In this document: positions 29,370 to 38,697 of the stretch, in pieces
Numbering within the stretch: the first letter of the stretch is position 1
How the letters are laid out: each line of letters begins with the position of its first letter
NCBI GenBank assembly: GCA_963776055.1
Contig: CAVZLD010000014.1
Coordinates: 1-64,000, forward strand
DNA: 64,000 nt
Direction: 5' to 3'
Origin: CAVZLD01 sp963776055
Lineage (GTDB): Bacteria; Planctomycetota; Planctomycetia; Pirellulales; Pirellulaceae
Program-made: the position numbers and the translations under genes
The notes under the pieces: model-generated
Seen by the model: the letters and a program-made list of their open reading frames with translations, nothing else
Told to the model about the DNA's origin: nothing
The model's database searches: none

Positions 29370-29870
29370 CAGCGCATCCCACCAACCCAAAGCGCCAGCG
29401 AAGGGGTCCGCGCAGCACCATCCATCTATCCACGATCACCAACCCGAAGCGCCAGCGAAGAGGTCGCGCAGCACCCCCATCCATCCACGATCACCAACCC
29501 GAAGCGCCAGCGAAGGGGTCCGCGCAGCACCCCCATCCGTCCACGATCACCAACCCGCAGCGCCAATTTTGAAGTTGCGCGTTTCGACCCATCCCAATCC
29601 GAAGCGTAGTCGAGGGACCACTTTCGATCCGTTAGGATGTGTCTCCCTCGCTGACGCTTCGGGTTAGGATTTCGCGGGCATTCCGCACAACGGAAGAGGG
29701 GGCTTCGGGAAATGCGCAACTTCAAAAAGCGCCAGCGAAGCGGTCCGCGCAGCACACCCCCATCCGCGATCACCAACCCGCAGCGCCAGCGAAGGGGTCC
29801 GCGCAGCACACCCCATCCACCGCCACCACCCCGCAGCGCCAGCGTCCAGCCCAAACCACCATCCACACTC
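29370..29870. repeat. cluster of CGAAGCGCCAGCGAAGGGGT-type repeats
   Basis: Near-copies of CGAAGCGCCAGCGAAGGGGT followed by CCGCGCAGCA and CCATCCACGATCACCAACC-like spacers occur around 29384, 29441, 29498 and 29790. Related copies are at 30518 and in the 43-kb array, with inverted copies at about 31010, 31066 and 44167. They surround the palindrome at 29567 and lie next to the RAYT gene. Peptides read from them (NPKRQRRG and similar) are artefacts. Confidence 0.75.
29567..29725. repeat. 160-bp palindromic repeat, copy beside the RAYT gene
   Basis: The outer arms are TTTTGAAGTTGCGCGTTTC and GAAATGCGCAACTTCAAAA; both arms carry the same compensating change (GCGC for GCAC), so the pairing is kept. 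The inner arm pairs the GAAGCG and CGAGGGA block with TCCCTCGCTGACGCTTCGGG. It belongs to the same family as 9121-9280 and the 43-kb array. Confidence 0.85.
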
Positions 29871-29916
29871 CCCTCTGCGCCCCACGCCCACGGACTCGCG
29901 GCATCGGGCGTGCGGG

Positions 29917-30421
29917 TCATGACATGTCCTTCTCGGTACTCGAACGTGGATCATCCTGCACATCTTTCACGTATTCGATGGCTCGCAGCAGGCTCTTTTC
30001 ATCGTAGAGCACGCGTTTATTGCCACGTTCTGCCCACCAATGGCTTCGTGGTCGTTGGCCCCGCTGACGCCGCAGCTCGTTCAGTCGTCTGGTGCACCAC
30101 GCCTTCAGCTGCGCCAGAACCGCCTTCGGGGCAATCGGCGCCGTCACGACAACGTGCACGTGATTACTTAAGCATCGCCGAGCGTGCAGGGGCCAGCACC
30201 GCAGACGGCAGTGCGCAGTCGACGGTATTCTCGACAACATCTCGCTGCTGCGCGTCCAGTACGACAGGTGTCTCGCGACAAGCCAGTAGAGCTCGGGTCT
30301 CCAACGCCGGATTCGGTTTGCGAAAACCCTGGCGATTCTTGAACCATCCTCGCTTGTCTCCCGGCAACCAGCTTCCGTAAGTCCTCCAAGTCAGAAAATA
30401 GGCGATCGGTTCTTTGCACAT
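29917..30421 (-). pseudogene. REP-associated tyrosine transposase (RAYT/TnpA_REP, Y1 family), frameshifted
   Basis: Starts ATG 30421 with YFLTWRTYGSWLPGDKRGWF, the characteristic RAYT N-terminus. A one- or two-base shift near 30215 leads to CWPLHARRCLSNHVHVVVTA. HVH is the HUH metal-binding pair, followed by QLKAWCTRRLNELRR. LLRAIEYVKDVQD near the C-terminus carries the candidate catalytic Tyr. Reconstructed length is about 168 residues, usual for RAYTs. These enzymes cut and rejoin single-stranded palindromic REP sequences and are domesticated relatives of IS200/IS605 transposases. Several palindromic repeats lie directly downstream, which is the expected arrangement. If the frameshift is real the copy is dead and others must serve the genome. 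Confidence 0.85.
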
Positions 30422-30548
30422 CGGTCCATCCTCCGTGTTTCATGACGGCATTTATCCGCGTAACAGCGTCGACAATCGCCCTCGCGTGTCAAGCAGCGAC
30501 AGCAACCATGACCAACCCAAAGCGCCAGCGAAGGGGTCCGGGAAGAAA

Positions 30549-30705
30549 CCACCATCCGCTCACCTCACCATCCGCTCACCTCACCATCCGCTCACCTCAC
30601 CATCCGCTCACCTCACCATCCGCTCACCTCACCATCCGCTCACCTCACCATCCGCTCACCTCACCATCCGCTCACCTCACCATCCGCTCACCCACCATCC
30701 GCTCG
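30549..30705. repeat. 16-bp tandem repeat (VNTR), about ten copies
   Basis: The unit is CCATCCGCTCACCTCA repeated head to tail with a 16-base period, near-perfect for nine copies and degenerate in the last. A period not divisible by three makes a coding role unlikely. There are no spacers, so it is not a CRISPR array. One CGAAGCGCCAGCGAAGGGGT-type repeat lies just before it. Confidence 0.9.
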
Positions 30706-31200
30706 CACCGAGGCTGCTAGTCGGCCTCTGCTGGCGGCAGAGTCTCTGGCATCTGGCACAAACTACCTGGGCAATTGAGCGTATGGGGGCGCCTCGCATC
30801 CTCCAGGGCATATGCGCCGCGGCACTCGCAGAGACAGAAGACTGCGTGGGCACGAGTTGCATGGCCTGGGAGTAGGCATCTCACGCGAAAGCCTCCAAGG
30901 GGGGGCTCGGGCTGTCCAGGGCAATGGACATGGACCACGGGAGACGGAGGCGAGGGGCGACGCTGACTCGGTGGATGACGGGAGACCGAAGCAAGGGGTT
31001 GCGCTGACCCCTTCGCTGGCGCTGCGGGTTGGTGATCGTGGATGGGGCGGAGAGGTGGCGCTGACCCCTTCGCTGGCGCTTCGGGTTGGTGACGGAGAGG
31101 AAACGGACGCGAGTTGGCAGCGCAGGCGATGGGAAGTGTGGTTAGACTGATGGGACGTGCCGAATTCCGCTGATAGGAACGCCCCCCAAGGTGAATCCGC
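30706..31200. other. region between VNTR and kinase gene
   Basis: About 500 bases. Two inverted-orientation copies of the CGAAGCGCCAGCGAAGGGGT repeat (CCCCTTCGCTGGCGCT) lie at about 31010 and 31066. The overlapping frames here are repeat-derived or shadows; no gene is recognised. Confidence 0.5.
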
Positions 31201-32326
31201 ATGCGTTGGCCGTGCCCGCGATGTGTCAAGACGATTGAAATCAGCCTGAACTCCCGGGCGGACTCTGTTTCGTGCCCGTACTGCGGGGCTCGTTATGCAC
31301 TTGTGGAGCTCGAGCGACTCTCGAACCGTCGGGATCGTCTGAAGCGTCTGACCGGATACGAGATCGGGCAGTACCTCGGTAGCGGCGAGTTTGCCGATGT
31401 GTTTCAGGCGGTTGACGAAAGCAGCGGGCAGGCCGTTGCGATCAAGATTCCGCGGACGGACAGTCTGGAGCAGCGGACCTTTTTGCAGCGTGAAGTAAAA
31501 GCCACCGCCCGGCTGCAGCATCCCAATATTGTCCGGGTCCACAAACTTCTGCGAGAAGCCGACCGAACGTTCATCGTCTGCGACCTCGTCCGAGGGCAGG
31601 CGCTGGACGCTTGGGCCAAACAGAATCCGCTCACTCCGCAGCAGGCCGCCGACCTGGTCGCTCAGTTGGCCGACGCGATGCAACATGCTCACAGCCAGGC
31701 AGTTGTGCACCGCGATCTGAAACCCAGCAACATCATCATCACCGCCGACGGCCAGCCGCACATCACCGACTTTGGCCTGGCTCTATGCGAATCCGACCCC
31801 ACGCTGATGTCTCACGAGCGACACCAGCAAGCTCTTCTATTACTGACGCATCGCATCCGCGATGCCCGCAAGGCCGCCATCTTCGGCACTCCCGCCTACA
31901 TGGCACCCGAGCAAGCCCGCGGCGACCCCGCCACTGCGCTCAGCGATGTTTACGCCCTCGGCGCGATCCTCTACGAACTACTTACCGGAACGGCCCCCTT
32001 CCATGGGGATGTGCACTCCGTTCTGCGCAAGGTCGCGCGGGAACGGCCCGTGCCGCCCAGGAAGATTCGAACGGTAGTATTCCGCGCGATCTGGAGAACA
32101 TCTGCCTCAAAGCCATGGCCAAACGGCCTTCGCGGCGTTACTCCTCCGCAGGAACCATGATGGAGGATTGCAACGCTTTACAGACGGGTCAGCCGACCAC
32201 GCATCGCCACCCAGTAGGCTCATTCTGGCATGGGAATACATGCGGCATAATCCTGTTGAAGCATTTGCTCTCGGATTTATCACGGCCGCCGGCATCATTG
32301 GTGGCTGGCTATGGTTCGTCGGGTAA
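31201..32326 (+). pseudogene. Hanks-type Ser/Thr protein kinase with N-terminal zinc ribbon (frameshifts)
   Basis: ATG 31201. MRWPCPRCVKTIEI and SCPYCGARY form an N-terminal two-CxxC zinc ribbon. The kinase domain starts at YEIGQYLGSGEFADVF (glycine loop), then AIKIPR (catalytic Lys), HRDLKPSNIII (catalytic loop), ITDFGLAL (DFG) and GTPAYMAPEQARG (activation segment). A shift near 32068 is needed to continue into NGSIPRDLENICLKAMAKRP. Further shifts at about 32150-32230 reach WEYMRHNPVEAFALG and a final membrane helix AAGIIGGWLWFVG ending at 32326. Catalytic residues are all present, so the protein would be an active membrane-anchored kinase if the indels are artefacts. Substrates are unknown; the kinase is immediately upstream of the Tad locus. 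Confidence 0.8.
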
Positions 32327-32708
32327 ACGTCGGTGCACCGCTGCTCGCACACTGCCCCATCTGCATGTGTAATTCTGCACCTGCGCAGCGACACTCGCGT
32401 TCCTGGCTGTTACCGAAGAATGTGAACATGCCTCGTTAGGTAATCTGAATACGGGACCTTCCCTCGGTTTACTACTTGTAAAGCCTACCGTTAGCGACGG
32501 GTTTACACTTCCACTTAACCAACTCCGAAGCAAACAGCAAATCCTTCATTCATTTGCGACGTTCCATTGTTTCGAGCTGAAGGCCGCAAGTTTGGCCTCG
32601 CTTTTGCTCATGCACTCACTGGGCGCCGACAAGTTGAATCACTTGTCGTGGGGCGTACGTGCCCCGGTCCATTGGTCTTTCAGTTAATTCTTATTGGGGA
32701 GCCGTTCG
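32327..32708. other. upstream region of the Tad locus
   Basis: About 380 bases between the kinase and flp. It should carry the main Tad promoter. GGGGAG lies 8 bases before the flp ATG. No sigma-54 or sigma-70 box is clear to me. Confidence 0.4.
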
Positions 32709-32874
32709 ATGAAGAAATTCTGGATGAAGCTGCGGACGCGTGAGGAGGGAGCTGGACTGGTAGAGTATGCTCTCTTGCTAGTTTAATCTCGATCGCATCG
32801 ATTACGATCATGGAGCGCTCGGTGTAACGATCAATGGCGTGTTCACGCAGGTAAATACAGCGCTTGGCGGTTAG
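32709..32874 (+). pseudogene. flp: Flp-type prepilin (two single-base deletions)
   Basis: ATG 32709 with GGGGAG 8 bases upstream. MKKFWMKLRTREEGAGLVEY contains the Flp prepilin signal: a short basic leader, processing at G/AGLVEY with Glu5 and Tyr6, then the hydrophobic stretch ALLLV. The printed frame hits a stop straight after. Adding one T to TTT near 32786 and one G to GG near 32815 gives ALLLVLISIASITIMGALG, VTINGVFTQVNTALGG and a stop at 32874, a textbook 55-residue Flp pilin. Two homopolymer contractions in 166 bases with no other damage point to sequence error. The product is the major subunit of the Flp/Tad fibre, cleaved by CpaA. Confidence 0.8.
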
Positions 32875-33137
32875 CGGACAGGACAGCTGTCTCCGCGACG
32901 AGATGACTCGCTGCGTTGCGCAATGTTGCCCACACGGCGACTCCACACTTGGTTGGGGTCGCTGGATCCCGTCGGTTGACAGGCGAAGGCAAGCTGACTA
33001 CTTGCGATTCCCGCAAACCGTTTTGTGCGTCGAGTAACACGATCGGCGAGGTGAAAAGGCGGGAGTCAGTGTCGCGGCTTTGCCTTCACGCCTCCCTCGT
33101 TCTGTTCGCGAGACTAGAAGGCAGTTCGAAAAAGGTC

Positions 33138-33197
33138 GGGCGAGACTCCTGCCGAGCCTTGCTTTGCGAGTGCCGCGACTCGGCAGGAGCCTCGCCC
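33138..33197. repeat. large perfect-looking hairpin between flp and cpaA
   Basis: The arms GGGCGAGACTCCTGCCGAG (33138-33156) and CTCGGCAGGAGCCTCGCCC (33179-33197) pair at 18 of 19 positions around a 22-base loop. The same motif family is widely dispersed in planctomycetes, where it yields GEAPAE-type peptide tails. In the flp-cpaA gap it could reduce read-through, leaving flp the most abundant transcript; that is inference. Confidence 0.75.
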
Positions 33198-33361
33198 GCC
33201 CATAAATCGACTATGAAACCCTTTCTAGTCTTTTCCGCGTGCGTGCCAATGGGAACCGTGAGCACAATGCCGAGCGGCGTCAGCACATCCATTCGGTGCT
33301 CGTCGAAGTATTGCTTTTGTGCGATGAGACGCCTTCCCAATTGGCACATCCGGAAAGAAGG

Positions 33362-33916
33362 ATGGATACTCCGTCGCTCTTTCCTGTCACCATCGTCTCT
33401 GTCGCTGTGCTGGCCGCCGCCGTCACAGACGTAATCGGCTTTCGAGTTTATAACGTTGTCACGATCCCCCTCATCATCGGTGGCATTGTATTTCACGCAG
33501 TGACAGAACAGTGGGGCGGACTGGCTTTCAGTTTAACTGGCGTGCTATTCGCCTTCTGTGTGCTCCTGATACCGTACATCTTGGGAGCAATGGGAGCAGG
33601 GGATGTGAAGCTGATTGCCGGAATGGGCGCATGGCTGGGTGGGAGCATGACGGCGCTCGTTTTCCTCGTAGCAACGCTCGCTGGCCTCGTCTATTCGATC
33701 GTGCTTGTATCGCGACAAGGCAGCCATTGGAAATCTCATCTCAGCATCCGACTCGCTCTTCATCAGATCGCAACCCTAGGAAAGCACCTGGGAACAGAAG
33801 AAGGAGTCAGCGTCGCCGTCAGAGATCCCACACGTCGTCATCGTTTGATACCGTTTGCGGCAATGACAGCAATTGCCTTATTCACTGTAATCGCCTGCGT
33901 CCATCTATTGTCTTAG
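33362..33916 (+). CDS. cpaA: Tad prepilin peptidase (CpaA/TadV, peptidase A24)
   Basis: 184 residues from ATG 33362, with GGAAAGAAGG just upstream. It is an integral membrane aspartyl protease with about five or six helices. The two catalytic aspartates are in AAAVTDVIGFRVYNVVTIP (first Asp, followed by the conserved Asn) and GAMGAGDVKLIAGMG (GxGD motif). Length and topology match the short CpaA/TadV group, which lacks the methyltransferase domain of PilD. It removes the leader from the Flp prepilin and probably from the TadE-like pseudopilins. Intact frame. It is the first gene after flp in the Tad operon, before cpaB. Confidence 0.9.
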   Translation: MDTPSLFPVTIVSVAVLAAAVTDVIGFRVYNVVTIPLIIGGIVFHAVTEQWGGLAFSLTGVLFAFCVLLIPYILGAMGAGDVKLIAGMGAWLGGSMTALVFLVATLAGLVYSIVLVSRQGSHWKSHLSIRLALHQIATLGKHLGTEEGVSVAVRDPTRRHRLIPFAAMTAIALFTVIACVHLLS

Positions 33917-34046
33917 GCGGGATTCATGGTACACGAACCGTCGCTGATCGGATCACGATCACAGGTCCTTTAGAACAAAACACTGGCCTCTGCCCCAGAC
34001 CCTCACACGACATCCATTTTCCTCTGCACATTACGGGATAGATACA

Positions 34047-34985
34047 ATGAGCATGCGAGCGATTCTAGTTGTCTTGTTGGCTGTCGTATGCGGTGTTTCC
34101 GCTGCAGTGGGCACAAATCGTTTACGGGATGTCAGTACAGAACAGAAAGTGATTCCGACAGAAATGGCTTCTGTTGTCGTTGCGAAGGTTGATATTCCAA
34201 TTGGAGTCACAATTACGGATTCTGTTGTCCATACGCGCGTCATGGCCCAAAGCCCATCTACCACCCGGCGTCGTGACATCGTTGGATGGTGCCTTGACCG
34301 CGCGACGACCGTGCGGATCCTCGCTGGAGAGCCACTGCTCGCTGCCAAACTGGCAGCGAAAGGATCTGGCAGTGGACTGGCGGCAATTATACCGAATGGC
34401 ATGCGCGCCTATACGATTCAGAGCGCACAGGTGGCGGCCAACGTAGCGGGGTTCATTCTGCCTGGCAATCGAGTAGACGTGCTACTGAATCTGCGGGGTA
34501 ATGGGCGTGATGATCCGACAGGCGGCGGCAGCACCACAACACTCCTGCAGGCAGTAGAGATTCTGGCTGTCGATCAGCGCCTCGACATTCCAACAGAGAA
34601 CAAGGTGGACCCGAAGGACCTGCGTTCTATTACGCTGCTTGTCACGCCTGAGCAGGCCAACCTACTGGCGTTGGGGCAGAGCGCGGGAACGTTAAGCGTG
34701 TCGCTGCGACACTCGGGGGACTTAGCCAACGCAAATACTGTGCCCGTCACACTCCATGACTTTTGGAGGCGACAAGAGGGACCAATCGAGCAGGAAACGA
34801 TCTCGCCGGACTGGATGAAGGATGCCGGACTTCTATTGACGAAGGCGCTAACGGTCATTTCGGCAGCGAGGCTTTCAAACCAGAGTGACGAGAGTGACAC
34901 AGAACGTGCCCCAGAAACATACGCGATTCGGACGGTCCGGGGTATGTCCAAAGGCATGGTGCATGTCAACGTGGGACATCGCTGA
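34047..34985 (+). CDS. cpaB: Tad pilus assembly protein CpaB/RcpC
   Basis: 312 residues, intact. The N-terminal membrane anchor is ILVVLLAVVCGVSAAVG. An SAF-like domain follows (ASVVVAKVDIPIGVTITDSV and ILAGEPLLAAKLA), then the RcpC/CpaB core: GLAAIIPNGMRAYTIQ, AGFILPGNRVDVLL, LLQAVEILAVDQRL and LLVTPEQANLLALGQ. It ends in a variable tail. The periplasmic protein interacts with the secretin CpaC and helps shape the outer-membrane channel. The gene lies 131 bases after cpaA and 75 bases before cpaE, consistent with one operon. Confidence 0.9.
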   Translation: MSMRAILVVLLAVVCGVSAAVGTNRLRDVSTEQKVIPTEMASVVVAKVDIPIGVTITDSVVHTRVMAQSPSTTRRRDIVGWCLDRATTVRILAGEPLLAAKLAAKGSGSGLAAIIPNGMRAYTIQSAQVAANVAGFILPGNRVDVLLNLRGNGRDDPTGGGSTTTLLQAVEILAVDQRLDIPTENKVDPKDLRSITLLVTPEQANLLALGQSAGTLSVSLRHSGDLANANTVPVTLHDFWRRQEGPIEQETISPDWMKDAGLLLTKALTVISAARLSNQSDESDTERAPETYAIRTVRGMSKGMVHVNVGHR

Positions 34986-35059
34986 CACGCAACACACAGA
35001 AATAGGATCCAGCCGTTTTTCTGAGCGAGACACCTATTTGGGATATAGACGCTGGTAAT

Positions 35060-36171
35060 ATGCGAGCCCTGGTAATAACGAACAAACCCGCAGTCGGTCA
35101 GCAAGTGCGCGGTGTGCTATCGCGCAGCGCCATTGAATGCGCTGCCACAGATGTCGTCTGTGGGGATGTCGCCGCCGAACGAGCAAGCCGCATAGCACCG
35201 CAGATCGCAGTGTACTTTCTCGAGGATGATCGCCGGCGCAGTTTTGATGTATTGCGACAAATGTCGCGTATCGCCGGTTGCCATCTATTCGTTGTGGGAA
35301 CGGCGAACGACCCACAATTGATTTTGCGTTGTCTGCGCGAAGGCGCATCGGAGTTCGTGGACCAAGAGCATCTAGAAAACCATCTGGAAGACGCTATTGT
35401 CCGCTACCGCTCTCGAACAGCGAGAAAGACCACAACTAGCACAGCCGGTCGAGTCATCGGTGTGGTTGCCCCAGCGGTGGTAGTGGATCCAGCACAGTGG
35501 CGGTCAACGTGGCTGCAGCATTGGCAGACAAATACAAGGCCGTTGGGCTAATGGACCTGCGTCTTTCAACCGGCGACTTGGCTGCGCTTCTGGACCTCGT
35601 ACCACCGCACAACATCGCTGATCTGGCACAATCCCTGGACCGCATGGATATGACCATGCTCGATGCCGCGATGATACGGCATGTGAGCGGAATCCACTTA
35701 CTGGCGGCACCAACGGAGTACTCGCAGATCCCCCATGTCACAGACAAGGTGGTTAGGCAAACGCTTGCGCTAGCCCGGCGGCGATTTCCCTACGTCGTCT
35801 TGGACCTGGAAAACGTCCTGAACGAGGAACAGATTGAAGCGTTATGGCAGGCAGATGTCACGCTCATGGTCATTCGACTCGATTACACGTCGCTGCGTAA
35901 CGCGCAACGTTTGATTAGGCACATGCGTGAGATCGGATTGGAAGTCAATCGCGTGCGATTTGTTGTGAATCGCTATGGCGAACGAAGACAACTCAAAATC
36001 GCTCAGGCCCGTGAGGTCCTGCAGCACGAGATTACAGATTTCATTCCCGATGATGCACGATCCATCAACCGCGCAATCAACGAAGGACTACCGATCGTCC
36101 TTCAACGCCCTCGTGCGCGGATCTCCCGCAGCCTCACGAAACTGGCTTTTAGTGTGAATGGCCAACAGTAG
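35060..36171 (+). pseudogene. cpaE: Tad pilus assembly protein CpaE/TadZ (frameshift in the P-loop)
   Basis: The first frame has an atypical receiver-like domain (MRALVITNKPAVGQQVRGVL, ASEFVDQEHLENHLEDAI). After VIGVVAP the printed frame is lost. Restoring one A in CCCCAGCGG near 35472 gives SGGSGSSTVAVNVAAALAD, the deviant Walker A of the MinD/ParA-type CpaE ATPases. YVVLDLENVLNEEQIEAL, FVVNRYGE and FIPDDARSINRAINEG follow, to the TAG at 36171. CpaE/TadZ localises the Tad machine, often at a pole. The break sits in the P-loop, so if genuine it abolishes function. A GACAGACTT palindrome begins at the end of the stop codon. Confidence 0.85.
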
Positions 36172-36190
36172 GACAGACTTCAAGTCTGTC
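36172..36190. repeat. 19-bp palindrome after cpaE
   Basis: GACAGACTT-C-AAGTCTGTC, nine paired bases, directly after the cpaE TAG. It has the same frame (CAGTAGGACAG, then CTGTCAT) as the palindrome at 54547. It could act as a weak terminator or RNA-stabilising hairpin; no T-run follows. Confidence 0.75.
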
Positions 36191-36282
36191 ATGAATTCAA
36201 CAACGATACTCATCATCCCGTAATCATCACATTCGACGCATTTCCCTTAAGGACACTTTTCTCTGCTCCGCGAGGTATCGAC

Positions 36283-37721
36283 ATGGCTTGGATCCGCAAA
36301 CGTATGGCTATCCACGATCCCCACGTGCCGCCCTCGCCATCTTCGACGGTCATTGAGGATATTCCAGATACGGAAGATCTCGCGCCGAATCTCCCATTGA
36401 GCCCGAAGGCGAATCAGGCGAAGCGCCGGAGTGGTTGGTTGCGCTGAAGCGAGAGATCCACCAACAGGTTATTCAGACGCTTGATTTGACATCGATTCAA
36501 ACGATGGGTAATGACCAGTTGCGATTGGAAATCCGGCGACAGGTCGAGTTACTGTGTAACCAGCGAGCCGATCTTCTGAGCCAGGATGAACGAGAGCAGT
36601 TGGCAAACGAAGTGTTGGATGAGACGTTCGGTCTCGGGCCACTGGAACCTCTGATGCGAGACCCCACGGTTTCCGACATCTTGATAAACGGCGCCAGGAC
36701 GGTTTACGTCGAACGTCGGGGCCGCCTGGAGCGTACGGCCGTCGTGTTCCACGACGACCGTCACGTTATTCAGATTGTGCAACGGATTGTCAGTCAGATT
36801 GGGCGGAGAATCGATGAGACATCACCGATGGCGGATGCCCGCCTCCCCGACGGCAGTCGTGTCAACGCGATCATTCCGCCACTGGCGATTGACGGTCCAT
36901 TAGTGTCGATTCGCCGTTTCGGCGTTCGTCCGCTAACGGTCGATGACCTGCTGCGCAATCATTCGATTACCAAAGAAATGCTGGACTTTCTGGCGGCGTG
37001 TATCGAGGCACGCGTGAATATCCTGATTTCCGGAGGGACAGGCAGTGGAAAGACGACGCTACTCAACTGCCTCTCCAGCTACATTCCACACGACGAGCGC
37101 GTGGCGACGATCGAAGATGCGGCGGAGCTCCAATTGCAGCAACCGCACGTCGTTCGAATGGAAACTCGGGCCGCCAACCTGGAAGGCGAAGGCGAAGTGC
37201 CGACGCGAGACCTGGTGCGCAACGCACTGCGAATGCGTCCTGACCGTATTATCGTGGGCGAATGCCGCGGCTTGGAGGCTTTGGACATGCTGCAAGCCAT
37301 GAACACGGGCCATGAAGGCAGCATGACCACCATTCACGCCAACACAGCCCGCGACGCACTCAGTCGTCTGGAAATGATGGTCGGCATGGCAGGTTACGAT
37401 CTGCCGATCTGGGTCATCCGGCGACAGATGGCCTCCGCCATCCACATCGTTGTGCAGATTGCTCGACTGATGGGTGGCCTGCGAAAGGTCATTCGCATCG
37501 CAGAGATCACCGGCATGGAAGGCGACGTCCTGACGATGCACGACCTTTTCGAGTACAAACAGACCGGATTGACAGAACAACGCGAAGCGCAAGGTTACTT
37601 TGCGGCGACAGGAATTCGACCCGAACTACTTCATCGTCTGGAGGCAAGCGGAGTGCCACTGCCAGTAGAAATGTTCGAACGGCGGATCCTGCATCAGACC
37701 CGTGGCGAGGCGGTCAAATGA
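36283..37721 (+). pseudogene. cpaF: Tad secretion ATPase CpaF/TadA (frameshift near the N-terminus)
   Basis: ATG 36283 with GAGG 8 bases upstream: MAWIRKRMAIHDPHVPPSPS. One missing C near 36388 (CTCCC for CTCCCC) shifts into PIEPEGESGEAPEWLVALKR; the uninterrupted part starts at 36435. The body is a type II/IV secretion ATPase: EPLMRDPTVSDILINGARTV, then PMADARLPDGSRVNAIIPPL, Walker A ISGGTGSGKTTLLN, the Asp/His boxes (IEDAAELQLQQPHVVRMETR), Walker B RPDRIIVGECRG and TIHANTARDALSRL. It is the hexameric motor that powers Flp pilin extrusion with TadB/TadC. The catalytic core is intact. Its stop overlaps the tadB ATG by 4 bases. Confidence 0.9.
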
Positions 37722-38689
37722 CTCTTGCGACAGTCCTACTAGTGCTCGCTTTTCTGGGTGGTTTTCTGCTCGTCTTTGGCCTGAATCTGTTCGTCGTCGA
37801 TTTACTGGAAAGCCGTCGGCAGGATGCGAGAAAGCGACTTGAGAAAGAACTGCGGCAAAAATATCGCGACAAAGCTCGCAGTTCCGTTGAGAACAAAGAG
37901 TTGGCAGAATTGGCCTTTCAGGGCGGCATGAACCTGTCATCACACCAGACGATGGCCGAGCGAATGCGGACGTACGTCGATCAATCGGGCGTTGCCATCA
38001 AGACATCTCAATTGGTCCTACTGATCAATCGTGTTTGCGCTCGCTACCAGCCATTCTGATTGCGATCGTTTACCCCAACTGGCTGTTGGTTGTACTGGTC
38101 AGCTATATGCTGTGGATCTTTGCCATCACTGTACGTATTGTTCCTACGGCAGCGGCGGCAACAGAAGCTCCGAGGCCAGCTGGCTGACGCATTTGAAATG
38201 ATGAGTCGCGTGTTGCGATCAGGCCAGACGATCTCGCAGTCGATTCAGGCCGTGGCGGATGAGTTCTCACCGCCCATCGCAGAGGAATTCGGGTTCTGCT
38301 ACGAGCAACAGAACCTGGGGCTTTCGCCAGAAGCTGCGATGCGACAGCTTGCCCAACGCACAGGATTGCTGGAGATCCGGATCTTCGTCGTGGCTGTCAT
38401 GGTGCACCGGCAGACGGGTGGCAACCTGTCCGAATTACTCGACAAGATCTCCCATGTGATTCGCGAGCGGTTCCGTATCAGTGGATACATTCGTGCACTG
38501 ACAGCCGAGGGACGACTGCAGGCGATCATTTTGCTGGCCTTGCCGCCGCTAATGATCTTCCTGCTTCTTGCACTGAATCGCGACTACATGATGACGATTT
38601 TCAAGTATCCATCGCTATTGATTGTGATGTTCACGTGCGAAATACTCGGCGCACTTTGGATGCGAAAGATTGTCAATTTCGAAATCTAA
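37718..38689 (+). pseudogene. tadB: Tad inner-membrane platform protein TadB (frameshifts)
   Basis: The ATG at 37718 overlaps the cpaF stop. N-terminal helix VLLVLAFLGGFLLVFGLNLF, then a basic cytoplasmic stretch (RRQDARKRLEKELRQKYRD). Shifts at about 38040 and 38135 are needed to pass through LPAILIAIVYPNWLLVVLV and reach the T2SF domain: RQQKLRGQLADAFEMMSRVL, RSGQTISQSIQAVADE, GFCYEQQNLGLSPEAAM and RIFVVAVMVHRQTGGNLSEL. Two terminal helices follow. GxxFxxA-type platform proteins like this pair with TadC in the inner membrane and couple the CpaF motor to pilin. Reconstructed length is about 320 residues, as expected for TadB. Confidence 0.8.
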
Positions 38690-38697
38690 CACTGACC

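Noticed and set aside
29367..30007. Several plus-strand frames rich in NPKRQRRG and similar peptides
   Set aside because: They are translations of dispersed CGAAGCGCCAGCGAAGGGGT repeats in different phases; the same peptides recur at every repeat copy.
30549..30705. Regular repeats that resemble a CRISPR array
   Set aside because: The 16-base units follow each other directly without spacers and no cas gene is present; it is a simple tandem repeat.
32709..32874. Programmed frameshifting as an explanation for the broken flp and other Tad genes
   Set aside because: The shifts occur at varied, non-slippery sequences, in both directions and sometimes twice in 30 bases; no common slippery heptamer or downstream structure is seen.
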